From an uncultured Verrucomicrobiota bacterium (GTDB lineage: Bacteria; Verrucomicrobiota; Verrucomicrobiia; Limisphaerales; UBA1319), in the NCBI GenBank assembly GCA_903845125.1, contig CAIMWS010000339.1, positions 1 through 34,090 of the forward strand: a stretch of 34,090 bases of DNA, written 5' to 3'. The translations under genes were made by a program, and so were the position numbers. The notes beneath the pieces are model-generated. The model had not been told where the DNA came from, searched no databases, and saw nothing but the letters and a program-made list of their open reading frames with translations. The number at the start of each line of letters is the position of its first letter. The stretch's first letter is position 1. Shown here in pieces: positions 31,887-34,090 of the stretch.

Positions 31887-32468
31887 TCCAGGGCTGCCGG
31901 CTTCCTTTCCCGCCCGGGAGGCGGCCGGCCAGCGTGGATCAGGCCCCCCACGATGAGCGGTGTGCGGCCCTGGGATGGGATGGTCTCCCAGCTGAGTTTC
32001 TGCTCCCCGGGCGCCACGGCGTTGCGGTTGAACAGCACCCGCCCGCCTCCGCTGCTGCCGAGGCTGTCCAGGCAAGCCGAAAGCAGCGCGATCCCTTCGT
32101 GCGCCAAAATCCCGGGCTCCCTTTAATTGTTTCCGACGCCTTGGCCTTGTGGAAGCCCAAAACGTCGCGGATTGGGGGGCGATGCCCGATGGCCCGGTCC
32201 GCTAAAAAATCCCCTGCCTGCGCCCGACGATCTCCCTTCCTGCCACCGGGGTCCGGTTTTCCGGAAATGGAAAGGCCCGAGCCGGGAAGCCAGGGTGGCG
32301 AGCGGGAATTCCGCACTCCATGGTTGTCGCCGGGCGGCGGATGGCGCATGATCCGGCCATGGCCATCCGGATTCGTGACCACCAGGCGGGCGGCGAGGTT
32401 GTTTACCCCTCGGCCGCGCGGCCTGTCTCCCTAAGCGCCCGCACCCTGAAGCCCCAATAAGGAATGCA
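31887..32468. other. 582-base stretch without a convincing gene
   Basis: I find no gene here that I trust. Nested GC-rich inverted repeats after the GH95 stop (GCCGGC at 31896-31901 and 31924-31929 around TCCCG/CGGGA) may slow transcription but lack a T-tract. A minus-strand frame at about 31930-32107 includes a short GSSGGGRVLF-like string reminiscent of pectinase-type proteins. It has a stop just upstream and runs into GH95 antisense, so at most it is a remnant. AAGGA at 32459-32463 is the ribosome site of the next gene. Confidence 0.5.
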
Positions 32469-34090
32469 ATGAAAACCCTCCTCACCACCCTCCTCCTGGC
32501 CATCACCGGCGCCGCTTTGGGGGATGGGATCAGCCTCCCGCCGGGCGCCAGCGCGACCGTGAAATTCGCCGCCAAGGAAATCCGCCGGTATGTTTACCTG
32601 CGGACCGGGCGCCTGCTGGCGATCGCGGAGGCGGGCACTCCCGGCGGCCCGGCCGGCCGGGGCCTCGCACTGCGGATCGATCCCGCGCTGGGCCCCCAGC
32701 AATACCGTTTCAAAACCGAAGACGGCGCCTTGACCATCAGCGGCGGCGGGGAGGTGGCAGTGCTTTACGGCGCCTACGCCTATGCGGAGAAGCTCGGGGT
32801 CCGGTTCCAGATCGATGGCGACGTGCTTCCCGATGAGCCTTTGCAGGAGCTGCCGCCCGTGGTGGAGGAGACCTCGCAGCCGCTCTTCGAGCTGCGCGGC
32901 CTGCAGCCGTTCCACGACTTCCCGGAAGGGCCGGACTGGTGGACGCTGGACGACTGGAAACTCGTCCTTGGCCAGGCCGTGAAGCTGCGCATGAACTTCG
33001 TCGGGCTGCACACGTATCCCGCCCTGAACAAGGATCTCGGCCCGGAGCCCACGGTGTGGATCGGGCTGCCGGAGGACGTGAATCCCGACGGGACGGTGAA
33101 GATCAGTGATTACACCTCCTGGTATACCACGGCCAAGCAGATGCCTTACGGGTGTTATGCTCCGGGTAAGACCGGCCGCTATCACTTCGGCGGGGGCGAG
33201 GTCTTCCCTTCCGACGACTACGGGCCCGAGGTCAACGGACCGGATGACTTTCCGTTCCCCGCAACGCCGGCCGCCAATGTCGCGATGATCAATCGGACCG
33301 GTGCCATGCTGAGAGCGGTCTTCGAAGAGGCCCGGCGGCTGGGGATGAAGACCTGTGTCGGCACCGAGTCGCCGCTCGATGTTCCGGAGGTGGTCAAGAG
33401 GCGGCTCAAGGAAGCGGGGCTGGACCCCGGTTCGCCGGCCACGCTTCGCAAGCTGTATGCCGGCATGTTCACCCGCATCCAGCGGGCATTCCCGATCGAT
33501 TACTACTGGCTCTGGGGACACGAAGGCGAAATCGACCAGAAAGGCTTCGTCGCCAACGTGCAGGCGGCCCACGCCGCGCTGGGGGACACCAGCGCGCCGT
33601 TTGGCCTGGGCATCTGCGGCTGGGGATGGATCACCGGCAACTTCCCGGGGCTGCACGAGATCCTGCCGAAAGACGTCGTGTTCAGCGCGATCAGCATGAA
33701 CCTGGGCACCGCCCCGGTGTCGGAGAACTTCGATCGGCTCGATGGGCGGAGCAAGTGGGCCATCCCGTGGTTTGAGGATGACCCCACGCTCACCTCGCTG
33801 CAACTTCGGGCCGGGCGGATGCGCCGCGATGCGGTGGACGCCCGCAAGTACGGCTGCAGCGGGCTCATGGGGCTGCACTGGCGGACCCGCATCATCAGCC
33901 CGAATATCACCGCCCTGGCCCAGGCCGGCTGGGAGCAGGGGGCGTGGAGCCGGCCGAAAGTCGAGGCGAAGCCCCGGCAGGAGGTCGAGGTGATCGGCGG
34001 GATGACTGCGGCCTTCCTCAACAACCCGGTGGCCAGCACCGACCGCCCGGCAATTTACCAGACCGTCCGGTACGGCCTGCGCGGGTATCG
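32469..34090 (+). CDS. Secreted glycosidase-like protein with malectin-like C-terminus (3' end beyond window)
   Basis: 540 codons are visible and the frame is open at the window edge. ATG 32469 has AAGGA six bases upstream and opens a signal peptide ending near residue 18 (ITGAALG). Residues about 20-125 resemble the GH20b/alpha-glucuronidase N-terminal domain, ending in LYGAYAYAEKLGVRF. A catalytic-type barrel follows (about 140-500), with LRMNFVGLHTYP, a Trp/acid-rich YYWLWGHEGE (345-354, E352 and E354 possible catalytic residues) and GICGWGW. The last visible residues, IYQTVRYGLRGY, match the start of a malectin carbohydrate-binding domain. I cannot place it in a numbered GH family from the sequence alone. 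It probably acts on a plant- or algae-derived polysaccharide and follows the GH95 gene in the same direction. Confidence 0.82.
   Translation, partial: MKTLLTTLLLAITGAALGDGISLPPGASATVKFAAKEIRRYVYLRTGRLLAIAEAGTPGGPAGRGLALRIDPALGPQQYRFKTEDGALTISGGGEVAVLYGAYAYAEKLGVRFQIDGDVLPDEPLQELPPVVEETSQPLFELRGLQPFHDFPEGPDWWTLDDWKLVLGQAVKLRMNFVGLHTYPALNKDLGPEPTVWIGLPEDVNPDGTVKISDYTSWYTTAKQMPYGCYAPGKTGRYHFGGGEVFPSDDYGPEVNGPDDFPFPATPAANVAMINRTGAMLRAVFEEARRLGMKTCVGTESPLDVPEVVKRRLKEAGLDPGSPATLRKLYAGMFTRIQRAFPIDYYWLWGHEGEIDQKGFVANVQAAHAALGDTSAPFGLGICGWGWITGNFPGLHEILPKDVVFSAISMNLGTAPVSENFDRLDGRSKWAIPWFEDDPTLTSLQLRAGRMRRDAVDARKYGCSGLMGLHWRTRIISPNITALAQAGWEQGAWSRPKVEAKPRQEVEVIGGMTAAFLNNPVASTDRPAIYQTVRYGLRGY

Noticed and set aside
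31535..32107. Minus-strand 190-residue gene with a pectinase-like N-terminus
   Set aside because: It has a stop just upstream of the first useful codon, no ribosome site, and two thirds of it is GH95 antisense.
1..34090. tRNA, rRNA, CRISPR arrays, insertion sequences or attachment sites
   Set aside because: No tRNA-like cloverleaf, spaced repeat array, transposase gene or flanking target duplication could be seen on either strand.

Overview
The window is high-GC, mostly tightly packed bacterial DNA. It encodes large secreted CotH-kinase/lamin-tail proteins, a GH20-like/ThuA fusion, a GH95 fucosidase-type enzyme and a malectin-type glycosidase. This mix is typical of polysaccharide-degrading Verrucomicrobiota, perhaps a Limisphaerales/Pedosphaera-type lineage. 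That placement is inferred from gene content; no rRNA or other marker gene is present.

Layout. Bases 1-179 hold the end of an M48-type peptidase. Bases 328-6318 (+) encode a ~2,000-residue exported CotH-kinase protein with four lamin-tail domains and three Ig-like domains. It converges on a secreted GH20-like/ThuA fusion (6340-8262, -). A small zinc-ribbon protein (8471-8860, -) follows.

The centre (8986-27033, all -) is an apparent 15-gene operon of about 18 kb. From its promoter side the order is: HTH-EIIA regulator 1, antiporter-like subunit B1, antiporter-like subunit B2, HTH-EIIA regulator 2, antiporter-like subunit B3, then module B (HyfC-, HyfE-, HyfF-, HyfG- and HyfI-like), then module A (the same five genes again). 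Junctions are mostly 4-base ATGA overlaps or gaps of a few bases. Both HyfG-like large subunits lack all four cysteines that bind the NiFe centre, and the stretch contains no maturation or formate dehydrogenase genes. I therefore read this as two paralogous Ehr (energy-converting hydrogenase-related) membrane complexes, not hydrogenases. Module A and subunit B1 have lost several acidic or lysine residues thought to form proton channels, while module B, B2 and B3 keep them. Two proteins joining an excisionase-type helix-turn-helix to a PTS EIIA domain, each with a candidate phospho-histidine at residue 136, sit inside the operon.

The operon's upstream region (27034-27394) has a TTGACA-type promoter overlapped by four TGTCYAAA-like half-sites. 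A response regulator with an unrecognised output region (27395-28144, +) is transcribed divergently. Next come an unknown 261-residue protein (28259-29044, +), the GH95 enzyme with a discoidin-like domain inserted in its N-terminal domain (29094-31886, +), a gene-free stretch, and a secreted glycosidase-like protein that runs off the window end (32469-34090, +).

The flanks look like carbohydrate scavenging. The core looks like a membrane energy-coupling machine, possibly governed by a phosphotransfer signal. All family assignments and alignments were made by eye.
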